From Marchantia polymorpha subsp. ruderalis (lineage: Eukaryota; Streptophyta; Marchantiopsida; Marchantiales; Marchantiaceae), in the NCBI GenBank assembly GCA_037833965.1, contig AP031352.1, positions 14,364,501 through 14,428,500 on the forward strand: 64,000 nucleotides of DNA. Direction: 5' to 3'. The notes beneath the pieces were generated by a model, which did no database searches, had not been told where the DNA came from, and worked only from the letters and a program-made list of their open reading frames with translations. The position numbers and the translations under genes are program-made. Of the stretch, positions 1 to 13,000 are shown piece by piece; the first letter of the stretch is position 1; the number at the start of each line of letters is the position of its first letter.

Positions 1-2849
1 TCCTTCAGCACCGGCTTTTCTTGCATCATGTAGTACTGTGGGGCCACTGGTGAGTCCCTCTCAAAATCTACGTTAATATTTGAAGGTTGTTGTGATAACT
101 CTGGTAGACTTAATCCGGAGTGCGAAGATGCATCAGTTGTGGTTCATGGCATGTATAGAAAACAGGCCAATGTTCATTGTTTCAGACCACACGTTGTCGG
201 TCACCCGAGATGATGATCAGTCTCAAATGCCGATGGATTGTAGAGACGAAACGTTCTGAAGGATCTGCTCATTGTGCAGGGTGATGGTCTCGTCATTCGT
301 GCCGCAGCAACAACTACCAGATCGATGTATGGATTTCTGAGGGAACAATTGGCCACTCTTGAACCTATATTGGGCAGATTTCCCTATGCAGATAACTAGC
401 TGCAACTCCATATATTTACTTATATACATACATACACATGTTTTGGGTTTTCTCAAGTGCTTGAGGGCCCGCGAGTGTGAAAGAATCACCTCGAACTTGA
501 GCTTGGCTTACAATGCACTGTGGACGATCGTGTAGATATTTCACCACAGAACGTTAGATATTGATTCAACTCCTCCGCTGCTGGAAAGGAAAGGTCGGGC
601 ACACAGAAGGTGGAATCTTATTGTGTCTGCCTGCCCATCGTCCCAGGCTGTGGAGGATATGCGTGTTTGATCATGATCTGCATAATCTGAAGGATCTGAT
701 ATTTTCTGGGAGAGCCTGATTTGACTCCTATCGTTGCCAGTGGGTCAGTCTATGTCACCAATAGCCGTGTACTTCGGGAGGTATGCCATTACCTATGAGC
801 TGTTGCTCAGTGTCGTGTTAATTGTTGGTCACTCGCTAGAGTCGAGGCTTGGGAGCGATACATATGGGGGTCAAGATTTCGGGCAAGGCCTCTGTACCGC
901 GATCCGGAGCCATTCCCGAGAAATCATGCACAAGGCCCCGAGTGAGGGCGGGCTGTGGACACGACACTGTGGACTGGGCCATCGCTACGTTTTCACGACC
1001 GACTGACTCCAGCCCGTCGGCTTTAAAGCCTCATGACCCGGTTGGAAAACACTAGTCTTTGCGTCGGGAGAGACGGGCCTGGGGATGGGGAGGGGGGAAG
1101 GTGGAAGGGGCAAGGGGCAAGGGGGAGGTTTTGACATGGCAGGGTTACGACGAGAAGTCAAAGCTCGGGGTGGAGCTTTGGTCGTGTGATTGTGCTGCCG
1201 CTGTACGATTTCGAGATTAGTAAAACATGTGATGCGATTCCAATAATATTCTCATGGAACCAAACTGTCCTTTAGATGCGATTGTGCGGAATCGTCATAT
1301 GTCCTACCAGAAAAGTATTCCTCTCAACTTCCGACGCTTTTCTATTTTTCCCAGCAACCAAACCGCTGCGTCCATGGTACCGCTGGCCGGCTCGCTGGCT
1401 GGGGTCTCAGAGTCAGAGATTCCATAGCGTACTGCCGCTACTCATAGAAGTCTATTTTATGCACTCGCCCTCCTCGTCCTCAACCCGTCCAACTTGCATT
1501 CGTTCGGACGAGACCTCAACATGGCTACATGGGTGCCGGACAAACCATCACTCGATCGCTTCTCGTCGCACATACGTGTGAAGCGTAGAAAGGAAGAGGA
1601 CTTGAGATTCCATAGAATTGCGGCTGTCGCTCGCTGCTGCTGCTGCTGCGATCGATTGTTCGTTGTAAACGTCAGCAGGCGCCCGTCCCGCACCGCAACC
1701 CCATCAGTAGCCCAAGTGTAGTTGTGATGGTTTTGAGGCGCTTTTGGGCCGGTCCCTGCTCGCGTCAGCACTCCAAACGGCCCCCAAGGTGCCCTTCAAT
1801 TGGTGTTAGTGTGGTTTGCAGCCGCAAAATGCAGTTGTACGAGGCCAAATTGACTCCAGCTTTGAGACACGCAGGCACGGCGCTAGGCCAAGGTGCTCGG
1901 ATGCCATCTTTACAAGAAAGGTCTTCCTGTTCGGACGAGATGTCACGAGAGCAAATACGTAATCCTGTCGCCCTTTTTTCAGTATGAGGTGGGCTTGCCT
2001 TACCTCCGAGCTCGACGTCCGGTACACTCACTCACTTTCCCAATCAAACTTTCGAACCCCATCCTCCTCCTCCTTTCATGGCATGCAATGATGAAAGTGT
2101 ACTTAGCGCTCTCGACTTCAGCTCGTGTATTCCTTATCCCGCTGGGTGAAGACAACCGAAAAGCTTTCTTCCTCTTCGTCTTCTCGCATTCGAGCCCTCG
2201 TTCAACACGGATGGTGGCAAGGCCAACATCCGTGTACAGATCTACAGCGGCAAGGACGTGAGATTTTGGGCACCTTTTCTATGTACGCTCCCTCACTTAC
2301 ATGGGCTCGACCTCACCCTTTATCTTCCCCTTCCGGGCCATGAGAGAGTGTGAGTGCTCTACGAGAGAAGAAGGCCTCTTTACCTTCCCTGCCCTTCCCC
2401 TCGTGGGCTCCGTCCGTCGAGGACAAAGAGGCCATAGATTCGGAATGCGCCGCTGCGGGTCGAATTCGAATGTGAATGTGAATGTGCGAGCATTCGGAGA
2501 GAGGGATCGGCGTATACGAGGATTATTCTAGTTTATTGCTGTCGGAGTTGCTGTATTCCATACAGATCTCTCGGTCACGAGCATGAGCAGATTCCTTCTG
2601 TCCCTGTCGCTGGCTCTGGCTCTATCTCTATCTCTTGGGCACTGACGCGGTCGGTACCTCCGCTCGCCTCCTCCGAGCGAGTCTCTCTCATCGCCGTGCA
2701 CGGTGTGGATGTAGTGTAAGGGATTTTCCTCCAGCTGTCAGAGAGCGAGGTGCCAAACCTCGACCCTCGCTCGTGTGCGCGCGCGAGCGAACGAGCGAGC
2801 GGCGGTGCCACGGTTGTCTTCCATCCACATGTGTCTGTCGTCTCTCGCA
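1..2849. other. Ordinary-GC stretch, no gene recognised
   Basis: Short overlapping frames only, with a purine-rich GGGGA/GGCAAG tract at about 1,080-1,130 and a CTG run near 1,636-1,649. The left end may be the flank of a gene outside the window, but no splice-consistent coding sequence was found. Confidence 0.35.
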
Positions 2850-2868
2850 CCCCCCCCCCCCCCCCCCC
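2850..2868 (+). repeat. C19 homopolymer
   Basis: An uninterrupted run of 19 cytosines. About 55 bp downstream lies a G-rich tract (2924-2966), so the two could pair or form quadruplex/i-motif structures. Confidence 0.9.
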
Positions 2869-2923
2869 ATCCGGTTTCTCGGTACGCAGTACTTGTTTCC
2901 CCATCTCGTCGAATATAGACGTT

Positions 2924-2966
2924 GGTGGGGTGGGGTGGGGGGGGGCGAGGGGGGCGAGGGGAGGGG
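2924..2966 (+). repeat. G-run tract with quadruplex potential
   Basis: More than four runs of four or more guanines separated by one or two bases (GGGGTGGGG units, then GGGGGGCGAGGGG). This satisfies the usual G-quadruplex pattern on the + strand. Confidence 0.8.
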
Positions 2967-4586
2967 TACCAAGTACCGGCTCTCGCTTAACAATTGTTCG
3001 CACGTACTGTTAACTACCCGTAAACAAAAACATTCCGAGATAAGGTGATGGCCTGCCTACGTTCTCGTCTATCATCCCAACTCAGACACCCCCCACCAAC
3101 CGACCTCCGAACAGAATTCTATTTTTGTTTTTTAAGCTTTTCTTTCGATCCATGAACTCGCTCGCTCGGATGATGGCCGATGGACGATCGGTCGATCCCT
3201 GTGTGCCCTTCCTTCCTTGCTTCCTTCCTTCCTTGAAGTTTGTAGCAGGATTTTTTGTTGTTTCGGTTGATCTTTTCGGACAATCGACATTCTTTGTTCG
3301 GTCCATCGTTGAAGGGGCTCGGCGGGGAGGGGCGGGGGGATGTGTCTCTCTCGCTCGCGCGCTCTCACAAAACGAGGAAAATGATTTGCAGTGGGGGCGG
3401 GCACTCGTTCTCTTTCTCTCTCAATGTCAGTGTCTGGGTCTGTCTCTCGATCCGCACCCCAGAGAGAGAGATAAAGAGGCCGGAAAAGGTTTAATACTCG
3501 GGCTCAGAAGGACATGAACAGCATCGACTATTGACCTTTGGCCCGGAAACAAACACACCGCCACCTCTCGCCCCGCGCTGCTGCTGCTGCTATCTACGAC
3601 TTCGCCCAGTAGCAAACTGGGTTTAGCTTTCGTTGCGTCTCAAATTCGAAGCCCGGCTGATGCCACACCTGGCCCTCGCTTTGTACTTTCAGTAAAGTTC
3701 TAGATGCCCCATAAACATCTCCTTTGTACGTCGACGGGCTCATATGCAGACGAGTACACACACACGTAAGCTTGCATCCCAAGTTTGCAACCTCTTATTG
3801 CGCTCGCTCGCTCCCGGCAGCAGCAGCAACAACATCAACAACGACTTTCCCTCTCGCGAAGCAGCTGTTGTATTGCTGCCAATGTTTGCATCCGGGCAGA
3901 CCCGAGCCTTAGCCAACGCCAAAGCCAAAGCCCAGCTCAGAGGGAAGGAGGGAAGGAGGAAAGGGAGGGAGGTTTGTCTTTTATTTGCGATCAGTGTCAT
4001 ATGCTTATCCGAGGGCGAAAAGATTCTAGGCAGAAATCCACCTGAAAGTCTCTAAGATACTCGAGTACGTAAGCTGGATCGGTCCATACACATCCGGCCT
4101 ACGGGGAGAGGCCGGGACCCTACTGAGACCAGGCCAAGGAGACACATCTTGTGCTCGCTGCGTGGCAACGGCCTCGGATGATTCAAACGCCACTTGCTGC
4201 AGGCGAGCGAATAGATTCCCAAGCCTTAAAGCAGCCCGAAGATAGGAGATTTGGTGGGGACGTAAGCCTCCGCATCGTTCGTCTAGAGCTTACCAAATTA
4301 CCGCAATGCGTCGGGCTCTAGATTCCACCGCATGATTGATTCGTCGTTTTTCAAGGCACTCGAGAACTGGCGAATTATGTGACATCCATCCGCGGTGAGG
4401 CGAGCGAGTCAGTGAGCGTCCCCATGCTTGAATCTCCCACTGGAATTGCCTCATTCTATCGAATATATTCCGAACCATAAATCCACTTGAGCATTTGACT
4501 TACCTCGCTACGTAAGCTTACATCTCCTTCCATGATTGGCGTCGAGGCCATAAATACCCCGGCTCCCCGCCCCTTGGGCCCTGACC

Positions 4587-4643
4587 GAACCTAACCTAAC
4601 CTAACCTAACCCAGCCCAACCCAACCCAACCCAACCCAACCCA
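4587..4643 (+). repeat. Interstitial CCTAA/CCCAA tandem repeat
   Basis: Four CCTAA units run directly into five or so CCCAA units, with one CCCAG between. The CCTAA unit (TTAGG on the other strand) differs from the plant telomere unit CCCTAAA by two bases. The array is too short to call a telomere remnant. Confidence 0.8.
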
Positions 4644-5212
4644 CCGTAACCTCAGGACCTTATCTGCTGTCACTGGGCTTGGGTTGGCTTCCCCTGGAGC
4701 CGAACCAGGGCCCAACAGAGAGTCCGCCGATGGTGCCTACGAGATATCAGACGGACGGATAGCTTGTTCAGCGCTTGGAGCTCGAGGGTTGACGCTTGAA
4801 CCTTGCTCGGGTAGAGAGAGGCATGCAGGCAGGCAGGCCGGAGGTCGGATCGAGTGTCGTCATTCGAGCTGGTTAGAGGCCGGGGTGATTGGTGAGCGGA
4901 TTAGTTAATACATGCACAAGACGTATGTGGATTCTGGGGTCTTTAGGACAATGTCCTCCCAAAACGGGGCTGGACTTTCGGACCTTCTAATTGACCTGAA
5001 ACGCGAAACTTACATCGAACAAGGTCGTGGAAAAACTGCAGATCAGATCTGTCAGGAGGGGGAGAAATGCCATGACCAAACGTCACAGGGTGTCGTCACA
5101 TTACGTAAGGCGAAGACACTCTTGCTTGACAATACAGGTGGGGGTGTGTGGGTGTGTATGATTTACAGCTCTTTAGGACAAGGACCCCAATTTGAGGGAC
5201 CTGCTATTGTGG

Positions 5213-5234
5213 AGGCAGGCAGGCAGGCAGGCAG
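5213..5234 (+). repeat. GGCA microsatellite
   Basis: A tandem GGCA tract of about five units; a shorter one lies at 4828-4838. Confidence 0.85.
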
Positions 5235-7617
5235 CTAGCAATCAGATCCGCTGGCTTGCTGGCACGGAGTGTATGAATGGAATCTGAATCCCTCCCATCC
5301 CTCGCACACACGAGACTTGCTTGCATCCATCGCATCGAGCAAGTTGCCATTTGCGAGCACACAAAGTCAGTCGTCGTCGTCTCCGCCCCTTCTCGCTCTA
5401 TACCTCTCTCTCTTCCCCTCCCTCTCGCGCTCGTCGTCGTCATCACGCCGGCACATGACATGCTGCACACCACCACTTCCGCCAATCCTTTGTCTCTCCG
5501 TCGCTTGCACAATATCCAGCTACTTTAAAACATTCGTGATCCCCCTTCTACAATAGGTATGTAGCTACGACACCCTTGCTTACCGTATCAAGCAATCCTT
5601 GTATTATTTGTTTTGTACAAGCCGGGATTAGGACATGGACCGTTCTTGCCGGGCCGGGCCGGGCTGGGCTGGACTCTAGGCTCGCAGGTTTTTCCCTCTG
5701 GGCCATGAACCCATTCTCTGGAGAATTGACCCCCAACTACAGTGCCTCGCTCTCCTTGTACATGTTTCACGAGCATATGCCGAGAAGATGAGGTCTTCCC
5801 ATCCGTTTTGATATTTACTTCTTACTTGGTATTAAAGTGTATATACATAAATATATACACCGAGAAGAAGCTGAAGAGCATGTCCGTTCAATGACGTCTA
5901 CGCATCTTCTCATCATCAATCAGCCGGAGGATTCCCATGGTGCTCGAGGGTTTTTCACTCTTTAGGACAGTGTGCCCCAAATGGGGGACTCTGGAATATG
6001 GATGCGATTGTATGGTTCGGTGCTAGGCTGGCCACATAGTGAACACTCGCCAAGCACGATGCAATACGTACGAGCTCAACAACGCTAAGCTCATCCTTAG
6101 CCTTGCGGAACGCTTGTCACTGCTTGTCATGCGAGGAAGCAAGAGTTTCCACGGCCATCGAATCACCTGTAGAGGAATATTAAAACGGAGGAGAATTGGA
6201 ATGAGGATGCAAGCCGAAGATCTCGTTGGTCTTCGTTTCCCTAGAGTGTGGTTGCCACAAAGCACGCATGACTGGGCACGGGAGCTGCTGCTGGGGTTGG
6301 GGTCCTCCACTCTCACTAGTCTTCAGAAAACACGAGGCACCTGGTGCTGTGCCTTGTCCTCCCCTGTATCATGATTTGAAGTCAACACATGGACGAAATC
6401 AGAAGTCAAGTGCACCCCCAACCAAAACTAAGAAAACAGCGAGCAAATAAAATTTTCCGCGCATTGTACAAGGAACCAATGAGCGAGCACAATTTGATAG
6501 TGTCCAGGTTGTGAGAGTGTTTGTGGGGGAGGTAATGCCGCCCACTTCCTTCGTTCTTTCCTTCTTTTGTTCCTTCAGTCATTCGTTTCATCGGAACCCT
6601 TGTCTCAGCACGCCCCATTCACTCCCTCTCTCGCTGCCTGGCCTCCCTACCTGCCTGCCTCCTCCCCTCCTCCCCTCCCTCCCTCCCTCCGCCAAGAATT
6701 AAAAGAAACGTGCAGCATACGATCCAAGTATTCAACTCACAGTAAAAGTTTTGACCCATGGCCCTTCCCCTTGCCACAGGGAGGGGTGGGAGGAAGGAGG
6801 GAGGGAGCACAGCGGGGCCGGGGTGTAGAAGAAGCGCAGCAAGAGGAGAGGGCAGCAGAGGGGAGCAGCTTAAATGGCAACAGTCTGTCATGCACAAAAG
6901 TTAACCTTCAAACATGCACAAATCTTGCCAGATCTCTTGAACAGTGCATCTCCAAACATGCACCCAAATCTTTGCAGATCTTGTGCTTGTGACTTTCCAA
7001 TCAAGATGCAAAACCCTCACTCCCCGTCGTCAACATAACATGGCTCGGGTGGCTGCCTGGCTCGCTCGCTCGCTTCCTCCTTCCCTCCCAGCCTGCCTGC
7101 CTCCCTTGCTCGCTCACATCCCCAAATATACGATCACTGCTCACCTCCTACCCCTACTCCGCCTCTCAAAATATCCACTCACGGCTGCTAATCAGAAAAT
7201 CTTTTCCAGCAAAAAGTTGTTCAATTCATTTTCCTGTTTCTTGCATCGAGCAGTTACACAGTTGGTTGGTATATCCGTCTTCCCCTTCCTCTACTCACGC
7301 AACAAATCAAGCATAGCTGACCGGAGCGCGAGCGGGAGCGCCACTGTCCCTTGAGTGTGATGGATGGCACTTGGGCTTAGATTAGCCCCTCTCTGTGGTT
7401 GTTGTCACTGCGGCTGTGGCTTGCTTGCCATGCAAGGCAAAAACGCTACAGAGTCCTGGTACACATCCCCACCGGGATTTGTATTTCAGATATCTGAAAC
7501 TGCTGTTTAGCTCACAAATCGTGATCAGCTGGACCTTGGCGTAAACTGTTCCCTTTCTATCTTTCTATCTAAATATCGATCGATCGATCCATGGTTCTAC
7601 CTTGTATCTCTCTCGAT

Positions 7618-8038
7618 CTAGATAAGTCCCCATCCCAATACTCTTGCATGACTTGTGACCCGATTGTGGGACTGCGGATCTATTTCCAGAATCTTCTGAG
7701 CATGGGGGGGATTTGACCTTGCGCTCGATGTGCGCACCATCGATCGACCGTCAATTTTCCAGCAGCTGCAGACACACCAAAGCCTGTGCTTCTCTTTCCA
7801 ACGATCGCTCTGAGGTCCCAACACTTTTAGATTCATGAGACAAGCATCCGTGCAAAACAAAGTAACTAGAGAATGCAATACTCTTTATTGTTTTTTTCAT
7901 TTCATCCCATAAAGTTGGATTCCTGACCCTGTTCGCAACTGTTTTTCGGTGGGCTTCTCGTCGCCTGTCATTTACTTTGAAGGCACTGCTAAGTAAGTGG
8001 CACATGTACGCCATAGGACAACACCATGGCAAGCCCAT
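7618..8038 (-). pseudogene. Possible hAT-like transposase relic
   Basis: Two overlapping - strand open frames (8038-7751 and 7878-7618) run on in different frames. The first contains LLSSAFKVNDRRREAH and NPTLWDEMKKTIKSI. This loosely resembles the stretch of hAT transposases where a length-variable linker is followed by a V-x-N/D-x-x-FW-x-x-V pattern. No D-D-E catalytic residues or dimerisation domain can be pointed to. The frame break suggests decay. This is a weak call; chance open frames remain possible. Confidence 0.2.
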
Positions 8039-8559
8039 TCACCGTCGTATCAATCGGCGGTAACCTAGAATTGCGACCAACTAGCATGCAATTCGTCTGC
8101 AGATAGGTTCTCCACCAGTAGTATCGAGAGGATTTGATCCACTCCTATCTTTGGAGATTATTGACTTAACCCTTGGGCGAATTGTGACTTTAATTATTTC
8201 TATCCTCTTCCAACGGTGCCTCCACACGGGCACTCTAGCATCGACATGAACTTCATTCTAGTTTCAACCATGAGTGACACTGTAGTTACTAATAGTGTTC
8301 AGTTTTCCAAGGAGTCTTTTTGAATCTGAGAACGTCGACCAGGCAGGGCTGATGTATCATCAGCGTAGCGTAAAATAATATATTACAATCTAGCAAAACA
8401 GACTTTGTGCTTCAAAACTCCAAGTTGATCTCGACTCTCCACCATAACCAAATTCAATCTCTAACTCTCAACTTCGAAAACTCATCACTCAGAAACCGTA
8501 ATTTGGACTCTACCCTATGAGCCCTAGTGCAAACTGCGGTGACATCAAGATCTATTATA

Positions 8560-11500
8560 CTTCACGTGCACATGAATATATAGCCATGAGACATAAGTCA
8601 TGATTATAACTATTAAGTAATTTATTTTGTGAAAAAGCAACAAGGTATATCTTCCTTCACTTATCCTTAAGAGTCCAAGAACACACGAAATTGAAACTCC
8701 TAGTTAGGTCTTTCAATCTCAGCAAAATTTTCTATTATTGATTAAGTTTTCTTTGTGACTTGTCTAATGATGGATTGTGTGAAGTAAATTTGATAGAAAT
8801 CTTACAAATTGAAAATTTTATATGTTGATTACACCATTGAAAACTATCATTTTCAGAAAAGAAATATTTACACCAAAAAGTAATGTAGCCAAGTTGAATA
8901 GGAAGTAAACACACAAGCTAGTTAGATATACGCATCTTTGAAATAACTCGAAATTTACTTCTGATGCAGGAAATTTCACTAACTTTGTTTGAAAGTGTAT
9001 CATGCATAAATGACATTTTGAAAACCTCTCTTTAGAAAAATATCTCAAATTTGATCCGATATATAATGCATTAAAAATAAAATAAAATAATGTAAAATAA
9101 ATATCCTTATAAGTTGCTTCAAATTGTTCTCTAGAATTTTTATCAATATGAGCTGATCGTAATACTATATATAAAGTTGAAAATCTTGAAGTGAAATATG
9201 AGTTCTGTGTACAGCGCAAAGCATTTTAGTAATTTTTTTAATATATTTGTAATATAATTTTTCAATAAAATACCATTTTTAAAATAAAAATCATAATATC
9301 TTAAATTTCTAAAGAATAGAGTATTACAAATCCGAAATATTTTTAAAGTGTTGGATTTGGAATTTGTAACAGAGACATATAAAATTATATATTTATTTTA
9401 TTATGAAAGATAGGCCTCAAGAAAAATATTTCTTAAATATTAAACTTTAATATTATCATAAATTAATTAAAATTTTGCAAATTTCTAAAAATATTTAATC
9501 ATCTCAGATCGATGGATCCAAATTTTGTAAAAAAGAATAAGAAAATAAGTTTGATATATGATGTTAAATGTGTCATCTTGATTTAAATATAAAATTAAAA
9601 ATTAAAATATTTCATAAATATAAAGATATATGTGACACTTTATCATAGATATACTTTTTTACAAATGACTTGACTTCAATTCTAGCTGAATCTTTGCAAT
9701 AGTTAATCTATAATGAATTAGTATCATTGTACTTGTTTATCTTGACTATCACAAGACTTGCAAAACTATAAACAAGGTAATTCCATGTGATGATAACATA
9801 CCTAAGATTAATTTTGTGATATCATTTGTAATAATTCATGTAATTTTTCTATAATATCTTTCCTGTATGTGAAAAATATTGATGCATGAGGTTCTCAGTG
9901 AAGTAAAAATGATAGGTTGATTGAAAAGTTAATTCATAGGTAATTGATAAGTTCTTGAATTTACAAGCTTGTTTCCTAAATATTTTACATTCTATAGTAA
10001 ATATAAATTACGTATTAATTTATTATTAGAAAAAAATATTCATCCATTATTTTGATCTAAATAACTGCAGGTAGATTTCTGTCAATGTAGAAAGTATTTA
10101 TGTGAAAATTATTAGTGGAATTTAGAAGTTTGATTGATGCCAACTACATAATAATTTTGCTGTAAGTTACGGTAAAACTATTTTCTATATAAATATTATC
10201 CTAAGAAATACAATTATCATTACATTTGATTTTTATAATGCATCAGATACATTAAAAATTATTATCAATTATATATTTAGGAGATAATATATTATAAAAT
10301 TAATCAAAATGAAAAATATTCATGTTAAACAATAATAAAACTTTTCTGATTCTTTTTTTTAACTTGATTTTTAGAATTTTTGAAAAAATCATCTATCAAG
10401 TATTCATAGGTAATTTGATTCAGAAAAAATTCATATCATGTCATTTACAAAAAATTATAATTTATTTGATTTTTATATTCTAATATTGTAAATCATATAT
10501 GTGTAAACACTAACTTGTTAACTATCTAAGTTCATCTCAAACATTTGAATTTCAACTTGTGAAAGTGCTGGTTCTGATCATATTTTCATTGTATGAACAT
10601 TAGTATTTGGAATTTATGTATCAAATTAATAATTTTACGCTCATTTTGAAATTACTTATAAGATTCAAATAATTTGATATATATATAATTATAATTATCA
10701 CATTTTTAAAAATACATTTGATACACATGATCATGCGTTAATCATTTATCAGAATTTTCAAACTCAGATGAAGCAAATTATGCAGTTCGAGCAATAATGT
10801 TATGCATGTACAAAGAATCTAAATAATTTGATCATCTTGGATGACTTTAGATTAATTGCTTCTTGATATATGTTTAATTTCATCTATTTAACATGAAGAA
10901 ATTTTGATTTGAATTCTTTACGTGATTTTTTTTCTGTTGTGTATATACAGCCTGAATGAATATAAAATGTAGAAGAATATTCATAAAATGATTTTAAAAG
11001 GAAATAAATATTATTAATTACATAAAATTTCATTAAATTTAGGTGGAAAAATATTCTTTGTTCTAAATTACATATCAGATGTTGAAATTATACTCTTAAA
11101 TTATAAAACTTTAACAATTTAGTTTTAAAATCTACTCAATTTCTATTTTCAATAAAAATCTCAATATTTTGAGTTTATAGGTTTGAGATGGTTTTCATGA
11201 ACAGATAATCACATAAATTATTTGAAATATTTTTTTGACCAAAATAATTTCTCCTGGAGGATTGTGGAATTCAAGAAATTCTTGGATACTATGAACAATT
11301 TCAAAATAAGTTTCAATTCATCAGATATATGAATTTTTAATCTTGAAAAATAAGATATTTGAATAAAGTGAAAAGTAGAAATGCATGACATATTCCAGTA
11401 TGAAAATAATTTAAAATTTCTAATTTAGAGTTAAATCATCATTTAAATGGTTGAAGATTAGTTGTGTGGAAGAAAAATAAAAATATGCATTGGAACATCA

Positions 11501-13000
11501 TTTAAAAAAAGAGAAGTATTCGCAAGTTGTAAACAAATTTGAAAAAATATAATGCATATTATCTTCTATCTTCTAGACGATTGCTTGTGTTATAGTGTTA
11601 TTTATATATATCTATTATATATATTATATATTGCAGATATTATCATTTTCTAATTATTACAAGAAATAATTTTTTACATTATAAAAAATTCATATTGTAT
11701 GAACCAAAAGAATCTAATTACTTTTTTAATATGTTCCTTATAAAACCATTTCATTGATTATATGTAAGTTGGATGTGTGCTTTCAACTTTAGAATAGAGA
11801 GTCTTTATTACAAAAAGTGAAAGAAATTTCATGTATATAAGTAAACTACCATAGTGAATAAATTTTGAAAAAATGTACAAACAATATTTTAGTGTACAGA
11901 AATTAATTAGTAGCATCAGATAAACAATACAGCACTAAAAATAAGAAATAATTGCCTTTTCATAGAAATTTTTTTTACAATTGAATAGCATGTTAATTTC
12001 CTCATTCCGTATTAGAGATATTTTTCTCTATATGTAATTATGTAAAAAAATACAAATCAGGTCAAAAGAAATTTATCTGCAAACATTGACATCATGAATG
12101 GATTCTTAGTTTCAGCCTATATTGTGTCCTTAATTATTTCATTTTTCTTCATTAACTTGTTCAGACGATATTTTCTGTAACAAATTTTCCAAAGTTGTTT
12201 TCTTAACTGTTTGTGTACAAGAAATACATTTATGTAGCTCTATTAGTATATTCTTATTAATTTTCCTAGATAAAATAAACATCTCATTTTGAGAAGATGT
12301 AAACTTGGAGTGATATCGATGAATTTTGTAATTTGTGTAAAAAGATCATTTAATAGTTGTTCCAGAGTTGTATCATGATATTTAATTTATAATACAATGT
12401 AGACTTGTTTTCCAAGCTGGTAATTTGGTTTTCTTCATATGATCTGTAGAAGTTAATCTTTGACCAAGTAATTATTTTGATGCGTGAAATGTTCTTTCTA
12501 CTTATGCCACATGACCTCGTGCAAATAATAGCTATGGGAATAAGATCCAAAGCAAGTAATTTCGATGATTTCGAACACTTATTTCGATTATTTGTAGTCA
12601 CTAACTCTTTCTACTCGTTGGATGATTTCTAATTATCAAAGTCTTGATATGTCAATTTATTTGACCTGTATGAACACTATAGATCTACTTGTTATATCTG
12701 TAAACAGCTTATTACTAGTCTTTTGGGTTTGACTATCAACGCATAAACTAGTCAGGTAAGGAATACATCTTGTTCCCAAGTGGGTCAGAATACATTTCCC
12801 ATGTGAAGTAGGTTTCACATCCCAGTTCTCTGCGAAATCCTTCTCAGTCCAAGCAATATATGCCTTGTTGTACAGTACTTTCAAAAGCACGTCGAAAAGA
12901 TGTGAATATTGCTTGGCGGAAGTCATATTTCAATACGATATATCATGGACAGGCTCAAGAGACAAGGCTAGGACAAATACGCGAAATCAAAAAATCAAAT
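8560..13000. other. AT-rich block 1, no gene seen
   Basis: Composition drops abruptly to very AT-rich, CpG-poor sequence dominated by ATTT/AAAT words. The longest frames (for example 9219-8818 on the - strand, 133 codons) match no family I recognise. No organelle genes are recognisable, so an organelle-DNA insert is unlikely. The block probably consists of heavily decayed, formerly methylated repeats. Confidence 0.6.

Larger units (their letters stand above)
2967..7617. other. GC-rich, low-complexity stretch, no gene recognised
   Basis: Rich in CTCG, CCTT, GGCA and CTG repeats with many short overlapping frames on both strands, none resembling a protein family. It resembles the leader/promoter regions further right, but no gene follows. 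It contains the CCTAA tract, three copies of a CTTTAGGACA motif and a cluster of ACGTAAG words. A non-coding transcript is possible. Confidence 0.35.

Noticed and set aside
4587-4643. Telomere remnant
   Set aside because: The unit is CCTAA rather than the plant CCCTAAA, with only four copies, merging into CCCAA; slippage is simpler.
8560-13000. AT-rich DNA as an inserted plastid fragment
   Set aside because: The base composition would fit a bryophyte plastid, but no plastid protein, rRNA or tRNA is readable in any frame, and plastid DNA is gene-dense.
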